Assembly (NCBI GenBank): GCA_028820505.1
Contig: JAPPIT010000006.1
Location: forward strand, 1-57,624
DNA length: 57,624 bases
Source of the DNA: Defluviicoccus sp.
GTDB lineage: Bacteria > Pseudomonadota > Alphaproteobacteria > MPNO01
Reading direction: 5' to 3'
Both the position numbers and the translations under genes were made by a program. The notes under the pieces are model-generated. The model did not search any database and had not been told where the DNA came from. It was given only the letters and a program-made list of their open reading frames with translations. This document shows positions 7,949 through 16,813 of the stretch, one piece after another; the stretch's first letter is position 1; each line of letters begins with the position of its first letter.

Positions 7949-10351
7949 ATGTCGACACGGCAGTTCGGCGAGCCGGTCCAGCGCAATGCCGACCCCGCGC
8001 TGCTCAAGGGCGAGGGGGCATTTATCGACGACATTTCGCTGCCCGGCGCCCTGCATGCGGCATTCGTGCGCAGCGAGCATGCGCGCGCGCGGATCCGCTC
8101 GATAGACATTTCCGCCGCCGAATCGCTGCCCGATGTCGTCGCCGTCTACACGGCCGACACTATCGGCGCGCTCGATGTCGAGCTGCCGATGCTGATTCCG
8201 CATCCCTGCATTACCTCGGGCGGCAAGACCCAGCGCCCGCTCGCCCGCGACGACGTGTTCTATGCCGGCCAGTGCATCGCCATGGTGGTCGCCGTCGACC
8301 GCTACACCGCCGAGGACGCGTGCTCGGTCGTCGAGGTGGCGTACGAACCGCTGCCGGTCGAGCTCGACCTCGAAAAAGCCATCGCCGACGGCGCGCCGCC
8401 GGTCCATGACGACATCCCCAACAACGTCGCCGCGCATTTCGTCCAGGAGAGCGGCGATGCCGATGCCGCCTTCGCGGCGGCCGAGCACACGACGACGGTG
8501 CGGGTCCGGCTCGAACGCTCGACCGCCGCGCCGATGGAATGCCGCGCCGTCGCCGCGCGCTGGGACGGCGTGTCGGGCGAGCTCACGGTGTGGGATTCGA
8601 CCCAGGCGACGATCTCGGTGCGGGGCGGGCTCGCCTCGCTGTTCGACATCGACGAGGACAGGATCCGCGTCATCGCCCCCAATGTCGGCGGCGGGTTCGG
8701 CCAGAAGATCATGATGTTCCACCCCGACGAGATCCTCGTCCCCTTTGCGGCGATGCAGCTCGACCGGCCGGTGAAATATATCGAGGACCGGGTGGAGAAC
8801 TTCATCGGCGCGAGCCAGGAGCGCGCGCAGATCCACGAGATCTCGCTGGCCGCGAAGAAGGACGGGACGGTGCTGGGCCTGCGCGACTCGTTCATCCACG
8901 ATACCGGCGCCTTCATCCCCTACGGCATCGCCATCGCCCAGGTCGCGTCCACCTCGATCGCCGGGCCCTACCGGATTCCGGACATCTGGGTGGAGATGAC
9001 GCTGGTCTACACGCCCTGCGTCCAGGTCACGCCCTATCGCGGCTGCGGCCGGCCGCAGGCCTGCTTCGCGATCGAGCGCGCGCTCGACCGGCTCGCCGAC
9101 GAGCTCGGCATCGACCGGACCGAGATCCGCCGGCGCAACTTCATCGGGCCGGGCGAATTCCCCTACGAGCGGGAGGGGCTGCTGTTCGCCGACGGGCTCG
9201 CCGTCAACTACGATTCGGGCGAGTACGAGAAGGCGCTCGACCTGATTACCGAAACCGTCGACCTCGCGGGTTTCCGAAAGGAGCAGGAGGCGGCCCGCGC
9301 CGAGGGCCGCTATCTCGGCTTCGGGATCGGCTTCTATGTCGAGGGAACCGGCCTCGGCCCCTACGAGGGCGGGCACGTCAAGGTCCACCCGATCACCGGC
9401 AAGGTCTACGTCACCACCGGCCTCACCAGCCAGGGCCAGGGTCACGAGACCGTGTTCGCCCAGATCGCCGCCGACCAGGTGGGCTGCGACGTGAGGGACG
9501 TGATCTTCGTCGAAGGCGACACCCAGGCGCACGAATGGGGGGTGGCGACGTTCGCGAGCCGGGCCGCGGTGGTCAGCGGCAACGCCATCCACAAGGCCGC
9601 CGTCAAGGCGCGCGCCCGCATAATCGCGGCCGCCGCCAACATGCTGGAGACCGGCGAGGACAGTATCGAGCTCCGCGACGGGCGGGCCTGGATCGTCGAC
9701 GGCAACCGGTCGGTCTCGCTCGCCGAGATCGCCACCGCGTCGAACCCGCTGCGCTACGCCTTCAACGAGGCTTCCCAGACGGCGACCCAGTTCGCGCCGG
9801 CATCGACGCATGACGGCCCGCCGCTCGCCGAGGGCCAGGCGCCGGGGATCGAGGAGACCGACTATTTCAGCCCGTCCCACGCCACCTGGGCCTACGGGGT
9901 CCACGCGGCGATCGTCGAGTTCTTTCCCGACACCTGCGGCATGGAGATCAAGCGCTATCTCTGCATCCACGACTGCGGCAACATGATCAACCCGATGATC
10001 GTCGAAGGGCAGGTCATGGGCGGCATCGGCCAGGGCATCGGCGGGGCGTTCTACGAGCGCTGCGCGTTCGACGGGAACGGCACCCCGCTCGCGGCCAATT
10101 TCATGGACTTCCTGATGCCCTACGCGACCGAGGTGCCGGACGCCGAGATCCTCCACATGGAGACGCCGTCGCCGCTCAACCCGCTCGGCATCAAGGGCGT
10201 GGGCGAGGCCGGCACGATCCCGGTCTCGCAGGTCGTCGCCTCGGCGATGGAGGACGCGTTCGCCCCGCTCGGCATCGCGCCGGTGCGGGAATCCCCCATG
10301 TCGCCCGACATGATCCACGGGCTGCTGGCGGAGGCGCAGTCGCGCCGATGA
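7949..10351 (+). CDS. Molybdenum hydroxylase large, molybdopterin-binding subunit
   Basis: An 800-residue xanthine-dehydrogenase-family catalytic subunit. It has the molybdopterin motifs GGGFGQK (about residue 250) and PYRGCGRPQACFAIERALD, and the C-terminal GVGEAGTIPVSQ with the catalytic glutamate. The active-site loop lacks the AYRCSFR cysteine motif of true CO dehydrogenase, so it belongs with hydroxylases of purines, aldehydes or N-heterocycles. It would hydroxylate a ring carbon with water as oxygen source. The stop overlaps the ATG of the creatininase-like gene in ATGA. The precise substrate cannot be read from sequence. Confidence 0.93.
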   Translation: MSTRQFGEPVQRNADPALLKGEGAFIDDISLPGALHAAFVRSEHARARIRSIDISAAESLPDVVAVYTADTIGALDVELPMLIPHPCITSGGKTQRPLARDDVFYAGQCIAMVVAVDRYTAEDACSVVEVAYEPLPVELDLEKAIADGAPPVHDDIPNNVAAHFVQESGDADAAFAAAEHTTTVRVRLERSTAAPMECRAVAARWDGVSGELTVWDSTQATISVRGGLASLFDIDEDRIRVIAPNVGGGFGQKIMMFHPDEILVPFAAMQLDRPVKYIEDRVENFIGASQERAQIHEISLAAKKDGTVLGLRDSFIHDTGAFIPYGIAIAQVASTSIAGPYRIPDIWVEMTLVYTPCVQVTPYRGCGRPQACFAIERALDRLADELGIDRTEIRRRNFIGPGEFPYEREGLLFADGLAVNYDSGEYEKALDLITETVDLAGFRKEQEAARAEGRYLGFGIGFYVEGTGLGPYEGGHVKVHPITGKVYVTTGLTSQGQGHETVFAQIAADQVGCDVRDVIFVEGDTQAHEWGVATFASRAAVVSGNAIHKAAVKARARIIAAAANMLETGEDSIELRDGRAWIVDGNRSVSLAEIATASNPLRYAFNEASQTATQFAPASTHDGPPLAEGQAPGIEETDYFSPSHATWAYGVHAAIVEFFPDTCGMEIKRYLCIHDCGNMINPMIVEGQVMGGIGQGIGGAFYERCAFDGNGTPLAANFMDFLMPYATEVPDAEILHMETPSPLNPLGIKGVGEAGTIPVSQVVASAMEDAFAPLGIAPVRESPMSPDMIHGLLAEAQSRR

Positions 10352-11127
10352 ACGTCCGCATCGCCCACATGACCTATGACGAGGTGCGCGAGGCGATCGA
10401 GGCGAGGAAGCTCGTCATCCTGCCGACCGGCGCGACCGAGTCGCACGGGCCGCACATGCCCTGCGACACCGACACCCACCAGGCCGACCACATGGCCGTC
10501 CGCCTCGCCGACCGGATCGGCGCGGTGGTCGCGCCCGCCGTGCCCTACGCGGTCTCCAAGACCTTCGAGCATTTTCCGGGCACGGTCTCGCTTTCGATCC
10601 CGACCTACCAGGAGCTGGTCTACGAGATCGGCGCGGCGCTGATCCGCCAGGGCTTCGAGGACCTGCTGATCCTCAACGGCAACCGGCCCAACGGCACCTC
10701 GAACGACGCCGTCGCGCGCCGCCTGGTCGACGATCTCGACGCGTCCTACGACTTCCAGGTGACGGCGGTGAGCTACTGGGAGCCCGGCGCGGCCGAGATC
10801 GACGCGATGCGCAACTCGGAAGTCGGCGGGATGGGCCATGGCGGGGAGTTCGAGACCTCGTTCCAGCTCGCCACCCGGCCGGAGCTGGTCAAGATGGACC
10901 GCGTCGAGGGGGTCTACACGCCGCTGGTCGGCTGGGACCTGGTCGCGAGCGTCGAGCCGTCGCGCACCTATCGCCGCCGTCCGAGCCCGGAGACCAACCA
11001 CGCCTCGATCTTCGGCAATCCGCACGTGGCGAGCGCCGAGCAGGGAAAGGCCTTCATCGACGCCGCGCTCGACGGTCTGGCCGCGATGATCGAGAATTTG
11101 CGCCCGTCCTACGAGGAACGGCGCTAG
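10348..11127 (+). CDS. Creatininase-family amidohydrolase
   Basis: A 259-residue metal-dependent hydrolase of the creatininase / MftE / ArfB family. The binuclear metal site is visible in LPTGATESHGPHMPCDTDTH (residues 25-44) and in the later GHGGEFETS motif. Creatininases open the cyclic amide of creatinine; relatives hydrolyse formamides and other cyclic amides. As last gene of the operon it could hydrolyse the hydroxylated ring product or a lactam intermediate (inference). Coupling to the large hydroxylase subunit is by a four-base overlap. Confidence 0.88.
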   Translation: MNVRIAHMTYDEVREAIEARKLVILPTGATESHGPHMPCDTDTHQADHMAVRLADRIGAVVAPAVPYAVSKTFEHFPGTVSLSIPTYQELVYEIGAALIRQGFEDLLILNGNRPNGTSNDAVARRLVDDLDASYDFQVTAVSYWEPGAAEIDAMRNSEVGGMGHGGEFETSFQLATRPELVKMDRVEGVYTPLVGWDLVASVEPSRTYRRRPSPETNHASIFGNPHVASAEQGKAFIDAALDGLAAMIENLRPSYEERR

Positions 11128-11192
11128 CCGGATATCCCACCGGTAGGCTTCGCGAAATGCCCGCACGACAAGCCAGCCGCCGCCCTTCGATA

Positions 11193-11322
11193 GGGGCTTA
11201 TATCGATCACTTGACAGGCGCGAGGCCGACGGGCGTTCCGGACAGCGCCGAGGCGTATCCGGTTCGCGGCGGATCGTTCCTCCCCCGTCATGGTCGCCTG
11301 TCAAGTAATCGACTTGAGCCCC
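11193..11322. mobile_element. MITE-like element with imperfect 28-base terminal inverted repeats
   Basis: Bases 11193-11220 and 11295-11322 are inverted copies with five mismatches; the inner 18 bases differ at only one position and include ACTTGACAGGCG. The 74-base interior encodes nothing recognisable. The size (about 130 bases) and end structure fit a miniature inverted-repeat element, but no target-site duplication is obvious. With the adjoining palindrome at 11321-11423 it fills most of the gap between the first catabolic operon and ccmA. Confidence 0.5.
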
Positions 11323-11423
11323 CTTCGATACGCCCCCTTCGGGGGCTACTCAGGGTGAGGGAACGGTGGGACGCTCAAGAGAAGATCCTCATCCCGAGTA
11401 GGCCCGAAGGGCCGTATCGAGGG
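11321..11423. repeat. Cruciform palindromic repeat (REP-like)
   Basis: Outer arms CCCTTCGATACG (11321-11332) and CGTATCGAGGG (11413-11423) enclose two small hairpins, GCCCCC-ttc-GGGGGC (11332-11346) and GGCCC-gaa-GGGCC (11401-11413). An imperfect 15-base pairing lies between 11346-11360 and 11387-11401. The whole can fold as a cloverleaf-like cruciform. It ends 26 bases before the ccmA start. Confidence 0.65.
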
Positions 11424-11449
11424 ACGGGCCGGCGCATGTCCGCTCGGCG

Positions 11450-12109
11450 TTGAACCGCGACCGATCCCATCCGGCGACACGATTCTCCGGCCGCGCCCTT
11501 GGCTGCGTGCGCGGCGACCGGGCGGTGTTCTCCGGCCTCGATTTCGCGCTCGGGACCGGCGAAGTCCTGCTGCTGACCGGACCCAACGGCAGCGGCAAGT
11601 CGAGCCTGTTGCGGATGATGGCGGGGCTCCTGCCGCCGGTTTCGGGCGCCGTCGAATGGGACGGGGCGGACATCGCGGAAGACCGGGAGAGCCACGCGGC
11701 GCGGCTGCACTATGTGGGCCATCTCGACGCGGTAAAGCCGGCGCTGACCGTTGCGGAGAATCTGCGCTTCTGGGCGGCGTTGCGGCCGGGCGGAACGGGC
11801 GTCGGCCCGGCGCTCGGGCAGTTCGGGATCGCCGGTCTCGCGGACCTTCCCGCGCGGTTTCTGTCCGCCGGGCAGCGCCGTCGGCTGGCGCTGGCGCGCA
11901 TCGCGGTGTCGGAGGCGCCGCTCTGGCTGCTCGACGAGCCGACGGTCGCGCTCGACGAGGAGGGGGTGGGCGCCGTTCATGGCGCGATCGGGAGACATTG
12001 CGCGGACGGCGGATCGTGCGTGGTGTCGACCAACGCCCCCCTCGATCTCCCCGGCGCGAGGAGCCTCGACCTCGGCCGGCACGGCGCCGGTCCGGGAGGC
12101 CGCGCATGA
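11450..12109 (+). CDS. ccmA: Heme exporter ATP-binding protein CcmA
   Basis: A 219-residue ABC ATPase of System I cytochrome c maturation. With CcmB it forms the CcmAB transporter whose ATP hydrolysis releases holo-CcmE from CcmC. Walker A GPNGSGKS is at residues 44-51, signature LSAGQRRRLALAR near 138-150 and Walker B LWLLDEPT near 158-165. The annotated start is TTG at 11450 with no clear ribosome site. The conserved domain begins near residue 16, so the true start may be somewhat different. The stop overlaps the ATG of ccmB. Confidence 0.93.
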   Translation: MNRDRSHPATRFSGRALGCVRGDRAVFSGLDFALGTGEVLLLTGPNGSGKSSLLRMMAGLLPPVSGAVEWDGADIAEDRESHAARLHYVGHLDAVKPALTVAENLRFWAALRPGGTGVGPALGQFGIAGLADLPARFLSAGQRRRLALARIAVSEAPLWLLDEPTVALDEEGVGAVHGAIGRHCADGGSCVVSTNAPLDLPGARSLDLGRHGAGPGGRA

Positions 12110-12771
12110 GCGCATTCGCCGCCGCGCTCGGACGGGAGCTCCGGCTGGCGATCCGCGAGCCCGGCGAAGCGGCGGCGGCGGCGATGTTCTTCGTGCTGGC
12201 GACGATCCTCTTTCCCTTCGGCGTCGGGCCGGAAGCCAACCTGCTCGCCCGGATCGCGGCCGGCGTGCTCTGGGTCGCCGCGCTGCTTGCCGCGATGCTG
12301 TCGCTGGAGCGCCTCTTTCTCGGCGACTACGAGGACGGAAGTTTCGAGGTGCTGGCGCTCGCCCCCCTCCCGCTGTCGCTGATCGCGGGCGCGAAGATGC
12401 TCGCCCACTGGCTGACGACCTGCATCCCGCTGATCGCGGCCACCCCGCTGATGGCGGTGCTCCTCGATCTCGGGACCGACGGCTACCTCGTCCTCGTCGC
12501 GGCGATGGCGCTCGGGACGCCGACGATCAGCCTGATCGGCGGCGTCGGCGCGGCGCTGACGCTGGGGGCGAGGCGGGGCGGCATGCTGCTCTCGATCCTG
12601 GTCCTGCCGCTGCTCGTCCCGGTCCTGATCTTCGGCGCGGGGGCGGTCGATGCCGCGATCGCCGGGCACGCCGTCCGGCAGCAGCTCATGGTGCTCGCCG
12701 CGATGTTCCTCGCCGCCGCGGCGCTCTGCCCCTGGGCCGCCGCCGCCGCGGTCAGGCAGGCGCTCGAATGA
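12106..12771 (+). CDS. ccmB: Heme exporter membrane protein CcmB
   Basis: A 221-residue inner-membrane permease partner of CcmA with six hydrophobic segments. The family traits LRLAIREPGEA near the N-terminus, FLGDYEDGSFEVLAL and a glycine-rich central segment (PTISLIGGVGAALTLGARRGG) are present. ATG 12106 overlaps the ccmA stop and the predicted length matches the family; the longer open frame upstream is only the shadow of ccmA. The gene is followed by a 44-base gap before ccmC. Confidence 0.94.
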   Translation: MSAFAAALGRELRLAIREPGEAAAAAMFFVLATILFPFGVGPEANLLARIAAGVLWVAALLAAMLSLERLFLGDYEDGSFEVLALAPLPLSLIAGAKMLAHWLTTCIPLIAATPLMAVLLDLGTDGYLVLVAAMALGTPTISLIGGVGAALTLGARRGGMLLSILVLPLLVPVLIFGAGAVDAAIAGHAVRQQLMVLAAMFLAAAALCPWAAAAAVRQALE

Positions 12772-12815
12772 AATTGCCGTATATTCGAACCAAGAGAAGG
12801 TAGCGGAAAGGCTTC

Positions 12816-13574
12816 GTGTCACGCCTGCACCGGTTCGCGAGCCCGGCGCGATTTGTGCGTCTGGCCGATCGCATCCAGCCCTGGACGGGCTGGGCGGCGG
12901 CGCTCCTGATCGGGGCGGGGCTGGTTGTCGGGTTCGGGTTCTCTCCGCCGGACTACCAGCAGGGCGATACCGTGCGGATCATGTACGTCCACGTGCCGTC
13001 GGCGTGGATGGCCATGTTCTGCTACGCGGTCATGGCGGTGTGCGCCGCCGCGGGGCTGATCTGGCGGCATCCCCTGGCGCACGTGATCGCGCACGGCGCG
13101 GCGCCCATCGGCGCCTGCTTCACGATCGTCTGCCTCGCCACGGGAATGCTGTGGGGCAAGCCGATGTGGGGCCGCTGGTGGGCGTGGGACGCGCGGCTGA
13201 CCTCGGTGCTGATCCTGCTGTTCCTCTATCTCGGCTATATCGCGCTCGCCAACGCGTTCGACAACACGGCGCGCGGCGACCGGTCGTCGGCGATCCTGGC
13301 GCTGGTCGGCGCGGTCAATTTGCCGGTGATCAAGTTCTCGGTCGACTGGTGGAACACGCTGCACCAGCCGGCCAGCGTGACCCGGATCGGCGCGCCGGCG
13401 ATCCATTCGTCGATGCTGACGCCGCTGCTGCTGATGGCGGCGGGCTTCATGTGCCTGTTCGCGGCGCTCCTGTTCGTCCGGGTGCGCGCGGGGCTGCTGG
13501 AGCGGCGGCTGCGCGCGCTCCGGCACGCCCGCGCCCACGCCGGCGGAATGGACACCGGAACCGGCTTGTCCTAG
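12816..13574 (+). CDS. ccmC: Heme lyase/handling protein CcmC
   Basis: A 252-residue six-helix membrane protein that loads heme onto CcmE. The periplasmic WWD signature is at residues 119-130 (GRWWAWDARLTS), and the family motif MYVHVPSAWMAMF precedes it at about 56-68, supplying one of the heme-ligand histidines. The start is GTG at 12816 with GGAAAG about ten bases upstream. It lies between ccmB and ccmD as in other alphaproteobacteria. Confidence 0.95.
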   Translation: MSRLHRFASPARFVRLADRIQPWTGWAAALLIGAGLVVGFGFSPPDYQQGDTVRIMYVHVPSAWMAMFCYAVMAVCAAAGLIWRHPLAHVIAHGAAPIGACFTIVCLATGMLWGKPMWGRWWAWDARLTSVLILLFLYLGYIALANAFDNTARGDRSSAILALVGAVNLPVIKFSVDWWNTLHQPASVTRIGAPAIHSSMLTPLLLMAAGFMCLFAALLFVRVRAGLLERRLRALRHARAHAGGMDTGTGLS

Positions 13575-13619
13575 AAGCATGGGCGCACGTGACTTTCGCC
13601 GGGGCGGACATCGCGGAGC

Positions 13620-13838
13620 ATGGCTGAAATTCACGAATTCCTGGCGATGGGCGGTTATGCGGGTTTCGTCTGGCCGGCCTACGGTATCGCGCTGATCGCG
13701 ATCGGCGGCCTCGCCGTCCAGAGCGTCCGCAGCCTGCGCGCGCTCAGGCGCGAGGTCGCGGCGCTGGAAGAGGAGCGGCCGGGCCGGGCGAGGCGCGCGC
13801 GCTCCCGGCCGGGTCCCGGGGCCGGCGATGCGCCCTAA
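13620..13838 (+). CDS. ccmD: Heme exporter protein CcmD
   Basis: A 72-residue small protein with one transmembrane helix (about residues 13-34) and an arginine/glutamate-rich cytoplasmic tail. CcmD stabilises the CcmABC-CcmE complex. The helix contains the usual GGYAGFVWPAYGIAL pattern. The tail is longer and more basic than in E. coli. Its last 11 bases overlap the start of ccmE in another frame. Confidence 0.88.
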   Translation: MAEIHEFLAMGGYAGFVWPAYGIALIAIGGLAVQSVRSLRALRREVAALEEERPGRARRARSRPGPGAGDAP

Positions 13839-14280
13839 GCGTCGCCGGCTGGCCTTCGTCGTCTGCGGGATGCTGACGCTGGGCGTCGCGGCGGCCCTCG
13901 TGCTCGCCGCGTTCGAGGACAGCATCGTCTATTTCTACAGCCCGACCGAGGTCGCCGAGAACAAGCCGCCGCCCGACCGGCGGTTCCGGATCGGCGGGAT
14001 CGTGGTCAAGGATTCGGTGATCCGGGGCGCGGACGCGACGAGCGTGCGGTTCAGGGTCACCGACACCGCCAACACCATCGACGTCGCCTATACGGGCGTC
14101 CTTCCCGATCTCTTCCGCGAGGGGCAGGGCGTGGTCGCCGAGGGGCGGCTCGACGCGGACGGGCGGTTTCGCGCCGACGAGGTGCTCGCCAAGCACGACG
14201 AGACCTACATGCCCAAGGAGGTCGCCGACGCGCTGAAGGAGTCGGGCAGGTGGCGCGGCGCGCCGGAGGGCGGCCGATGA
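13828..14280 (+). CDS. ccmE: Cytochrome c maturation heme chaperone CcmE
   Basis: A 150-residue periplasmic heme chaperone anchored by an N-terminal helix (about residues 8-28). The conserved LAKHDETYMPKE motif puts the covalent heme-binding histidine at H123 and the tyrosine at Y127 (HxxxY class). The beta-barrel segment FRIGGIVVKDSV is typical. ATG 13828 lies within the end of ccmD; the stop overlaps the ATG of ccmF. Confidence 0.95.
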   Translation: MRPKRRRLAFVVCGMLTLGVAAALVLAAFEDSIVYFYSPTEVAENKPPPDRRFRIGGIVVKDSVIRGADATSVRFRVTDTANTIDVAYTGVLPDLFREGQGVVAEGRLDADGRFRADEVLAKHDETYMPKEVADALKESGRWRGAPEGGR

Positions 14281-16265
14281 TCGCCGAGATCGGCCATTTC
14301 GCGCTCATCCTCGCCTTCCTGCTGGCGCTGATCCAGGGGACGGTGCCGATGATCGGCGCGGCCCGGGACGACCCGGCGATGATGGCGGTGGCGAAGCCCG
14401 CGGCGCTGCTCCAGCTCGGCCTGACGGCCGCCGCCTTCCTCGCGCTCGTCCACGCCTTCACGGTGTCGGACTTCTCGGTCGCGCTCGTCGCCAGCCATTC
14501 CCACACGCTGAAGCCGCTGATCTACAAGATCACCGGCGTCTGGGCGAACCACGAGGGCTCGATGGTGCTGTGGGTGCTGATCCTCGCGCTGTTCGGCGCC
14601 ATGATCGCGGCCTTCGGCGCCAACCTCCCGGCGGCGCTCAGGGCGCGGGTGCTCGCCGTGCACGGGCTGGTGGCGGCGGGGTTCTTCGCCTTCATCCTGT
14701 TCACCTCCAACCCGTTCCTCCGCCTTTTCCCGGCGCCGGTGGAAGGCGAGGGACTCAACCCCCTGCTCCAGGACCCCGGCCTCGCCTTCCACCCGCCGTT
14801 CCTCTATCTCGGCTATGTCGGCTTCTCGATCTCGTTCTCCTTCGCCGTCGCCGCACTGATCGAAGGCCGCGTCGATCCCGCCTGGGCGCGCTGGGTCCGG
14901 CCGTGGACCCTGCTCGCCTGGTGTGCCCTCACGATCGGGATCGCGCTCGGCAGCTGGTGGGCCTATTACGAGCTCGGCTGGGGCGGCTGGTGGTTCTGGG
15001 ACCCGGTCGAGAACGCCTCCTTCATGCCCTGGCTCGCCGGGACCGCGCTGCTCCACTCCGCGATCGTGGTGGAGAAGCGCGACGCGTTGAAGGGCTGGAC
15101 GGTGCTGCTCGCCATCCTCACCTTCGGCCTCTCCCTGCTCGGGACCTTCCTGGTGCGCTCGGGGGTGCTCACCTCGGTGCACGCCTTCGCCACCGACCCC
15201 GACCGCGGCGTCTTCATCCTCGGCCTCCTGATCCTGGTGACCGGCGGCGCGCTCGTCCTCTACGCGATCCGCGCGCCGGGGCTCAAGGGCGGCGGGCTGT
15301 TCGCGCCGGTCTCGCGCGAGGGCGCGCTGGTCCTCAACAACCTGCTGCTCACGACGGCGGCTTCGGTGGTCCTCCTCGGCACCCTCTACCCGCTGATCCT
15401 CGACGCGCTCGGCGGCGGCAAGGTCTCCGTGGGCCCGCCCTTCTTCGAGGCGACGTTCGTGCCGATCGTGGTGCCGCTGCTGATCGCCTGCGTAATCGGC
15501 TCCACGCTCGCGTGGAAGCGGGGCGACCTGTCCGGCGTGTTCGGCCGGCTGGGGATCGCGGTCTTCGCCGCCGCCGCGGTTACGGCCGCGGCGGCATGGC
15601 GCGCGGGGATCGAGGATTTCCTCGCCGCGTTCGGGCTCGGCCTCGCCGCCTGGCTGTTCTTCGGGGCGCTGGCGGAGTTCGCCGCGAAGATCGGCGTCGG
15701 CCGCGTTCCCCCCGGCTCGGTGTTGCGGCGCGCGGGCAACCTGCCCCGGAGCGCGTGGGGGATGACGGTCGCGCATGCCGGGCTCGGCATCGTTGTCGCC
15801 GGGGTCACCGCCTCGTCAGCTTGGCAGACCGAGCGGATACAGTCGATGAACCCCGGCGACGCGGTCGATGTCGCGGGCTACACGGTGACGTTCCGCGGCG
15901 TGTCGGAGACAAGGGGGCCCAACTACCGCGCCGTGACGGGCCGCTTCGACCTCGAGCGGGGCGGGCGTCTCCTCGCCGTGCTGCGGCCGGAGAAGCGGGA
16001 CTATCCGGCGGAACGGTCCCAGACCACCGAAGCGGCGATCCACACGACCTGGCTCGCCGACATCTACGCCGTGCTCGGGGAGCGCGCCGCCAACGGGGCC
16101 TGGGCGGCGCGGCTCTATCACAATCCGCTGGTGCCGTGGATCTGGCTCGGCGCCGTCGTCATGGCGGCGGGCGGCGCGGTGTCGCTCACCGACCGCAGGC
16201 TCCGGGTCGGCGCGCCGCGCAGGGCGCGGCGGGGCCGGGCGGTCGAGGCCGGCGCGCCGCCATGA
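14277..16265 (+). CDS. ccmF: Cytochrome c heme lyase subunit CcmF
   Basis: A 662-residue polytopic membrane protein, the synthetase that joins heme from CcmE to apocytochrome c together with CcmH and CcmI. The WANHEGSMVLW motif is at residues 89-99 and the WWD domain at about 227-246 (SWWAYYELGWGGWWFWDPVE). About 15 hydrophobic helices are evident. ATG 14277 overlaps the ccmE stop. Length and motif content match full-length CcmF, so nothing is missing. Confidence 0.96.
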   Translation: MIAEIGHFALILAFLLALIQGTVPMIGAARDDPAMMAVAKPAALLQLGLTAAAFLALVHAFTVSDFSVALVASHSHTLKPLIYKITGVWANHEGSMVLWVLILALFGAMIAAFGANLPAALRARVLAVHGLVAAGFFAFILFTSNPFLRLFPAPVEGEGLNPLLQDPGLAFHPPFLYLGYVGFSISFSFAVAALIEGRVDPAWARWVRPWTLLAWCALTIGIALGSWWAYYELGWGGWWFWDPVENASFMPWLAGTALLHSAIVVEKRDALKGWTVLLAILTFGLSLLGTFLVRSGVLTSVHAFATDPDRGVFILGLLILVTGGALVLYAIRAPGLKGGGLFAPVSREGALVLNNLLLTTAASVVLLGTLYPLILDALGGGKVSVGPPFFEATFVPIVVPLLIACVIGSTLAWKRGDLSGVFGRLGIAVFAAAAVTAAAAWRAGIEDFLAAFGLGLAAWLFFGALAEFAAKIGVGRVPPGSVLRRAGNLPRSAWGMTVAHAGLGIVVAGVTASSAWQTERIQSMNPGDAVDVAGYTVTFRGVSETRGPNYRAVTGRFDLERGGRLLAVLRPEKRDYPAERSQTTEAAIHTTWLADIYAVLGERAANGAWAARLYHNPLVPWIWLGAVVMAAGGAVSLTDRRLRVGAPRRARRGRAVEAGAPP

Positions 16266-16813
16266 CCGCGATCCGGCTCTCCACGGCGATACCGGCCGCG
16301 CTCTTCGTCCTGCTGGCCGCGGTCTTCGGGTTCTATCTCCACCAGATCGGGACGGGCGAAAAGGACGCCGCGGAGGTGCCCTCGGCCCTGATCGGAAAGC
16401 CCGCGCCGGAATTCGACCTGCCGCCCATCGAGGGCATGGAAGGCGGGCTCCGGACCGCCGACCTGCGGGGCGCCGTCGCGATGGTCAACGTGTTCGCCTC
16501 GTGGTGCCCGCCCTGCCAGCAGGAGCACCCCTTCCTGATGCGGCTCGCGCGGTCCGGCGTGCCGGTCTACGGGATCAACATCAAGGACAGGCCGAAGAAC
16601 GCCCGCGCGTTCCTCCGCCGCCTCGGCAACCCGTACCGCCGGATCGGCGCGGACATGAGCGGGCGGGTTTCCATCGACTGGGGCGTCTACGGCTATCCGG
16701 AGACCTTCGTCCTCGATCGCGAAGGGCGCATCCGGTACAGGCATGTCGGCCCGATCCTGGCCCACGACCTTGAGACCCGGATCCTCCCGCTCCTGAAGGA
16801 GCTCGGCGGATGA
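16262..16813 (+). CDS. ccmG: Thiol:disulfide interchange protein CcmG (DsbE)
   Basis: A 183-residue membrane-anchored thioredoxin-fold protein that keeps the apocytochrome CxxCH cysteines reduced. An N-terminal helix (about residues 9-27) is followed by GKPAPEFDLP and the active site FASWCPPC with C82 and C85. The family GVYGYPETFVLDREG segment carries the cis-proline. ATG 16262 overlaps the ccmF stop, and the stop overlaps ccmH. Confidence 0.95.
   Translation: MTAIRLSTAIPAALFVLLAAVFGFYLHQIGTGEKDAAEVPSALIGKPAPEFDLPPIEGMEGGLRTADLRGAVAMVNVFASWCPPCQQEHPFLMRLARSGVPVYGINIKDRPKNARAFLRRLGNPYRRIGADMSGRVSIDWGVYGYPETFVLDREGRIRYRHVGPILAHDLETRILPLLKELGG

Noticed and set aside
7949..10351. CO dehydrogenase large subunit
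   Set aside because: The active-site motif AYRCSFR is absent (PYRGCGRPQ instead); gene order M-S-L alone does not show CO oxidation.
11157..11453. 98-codon plus-strand ORF
   Set aside because: It runs through the MITE-like element and cruciform repeat and has no recognisable protein features.
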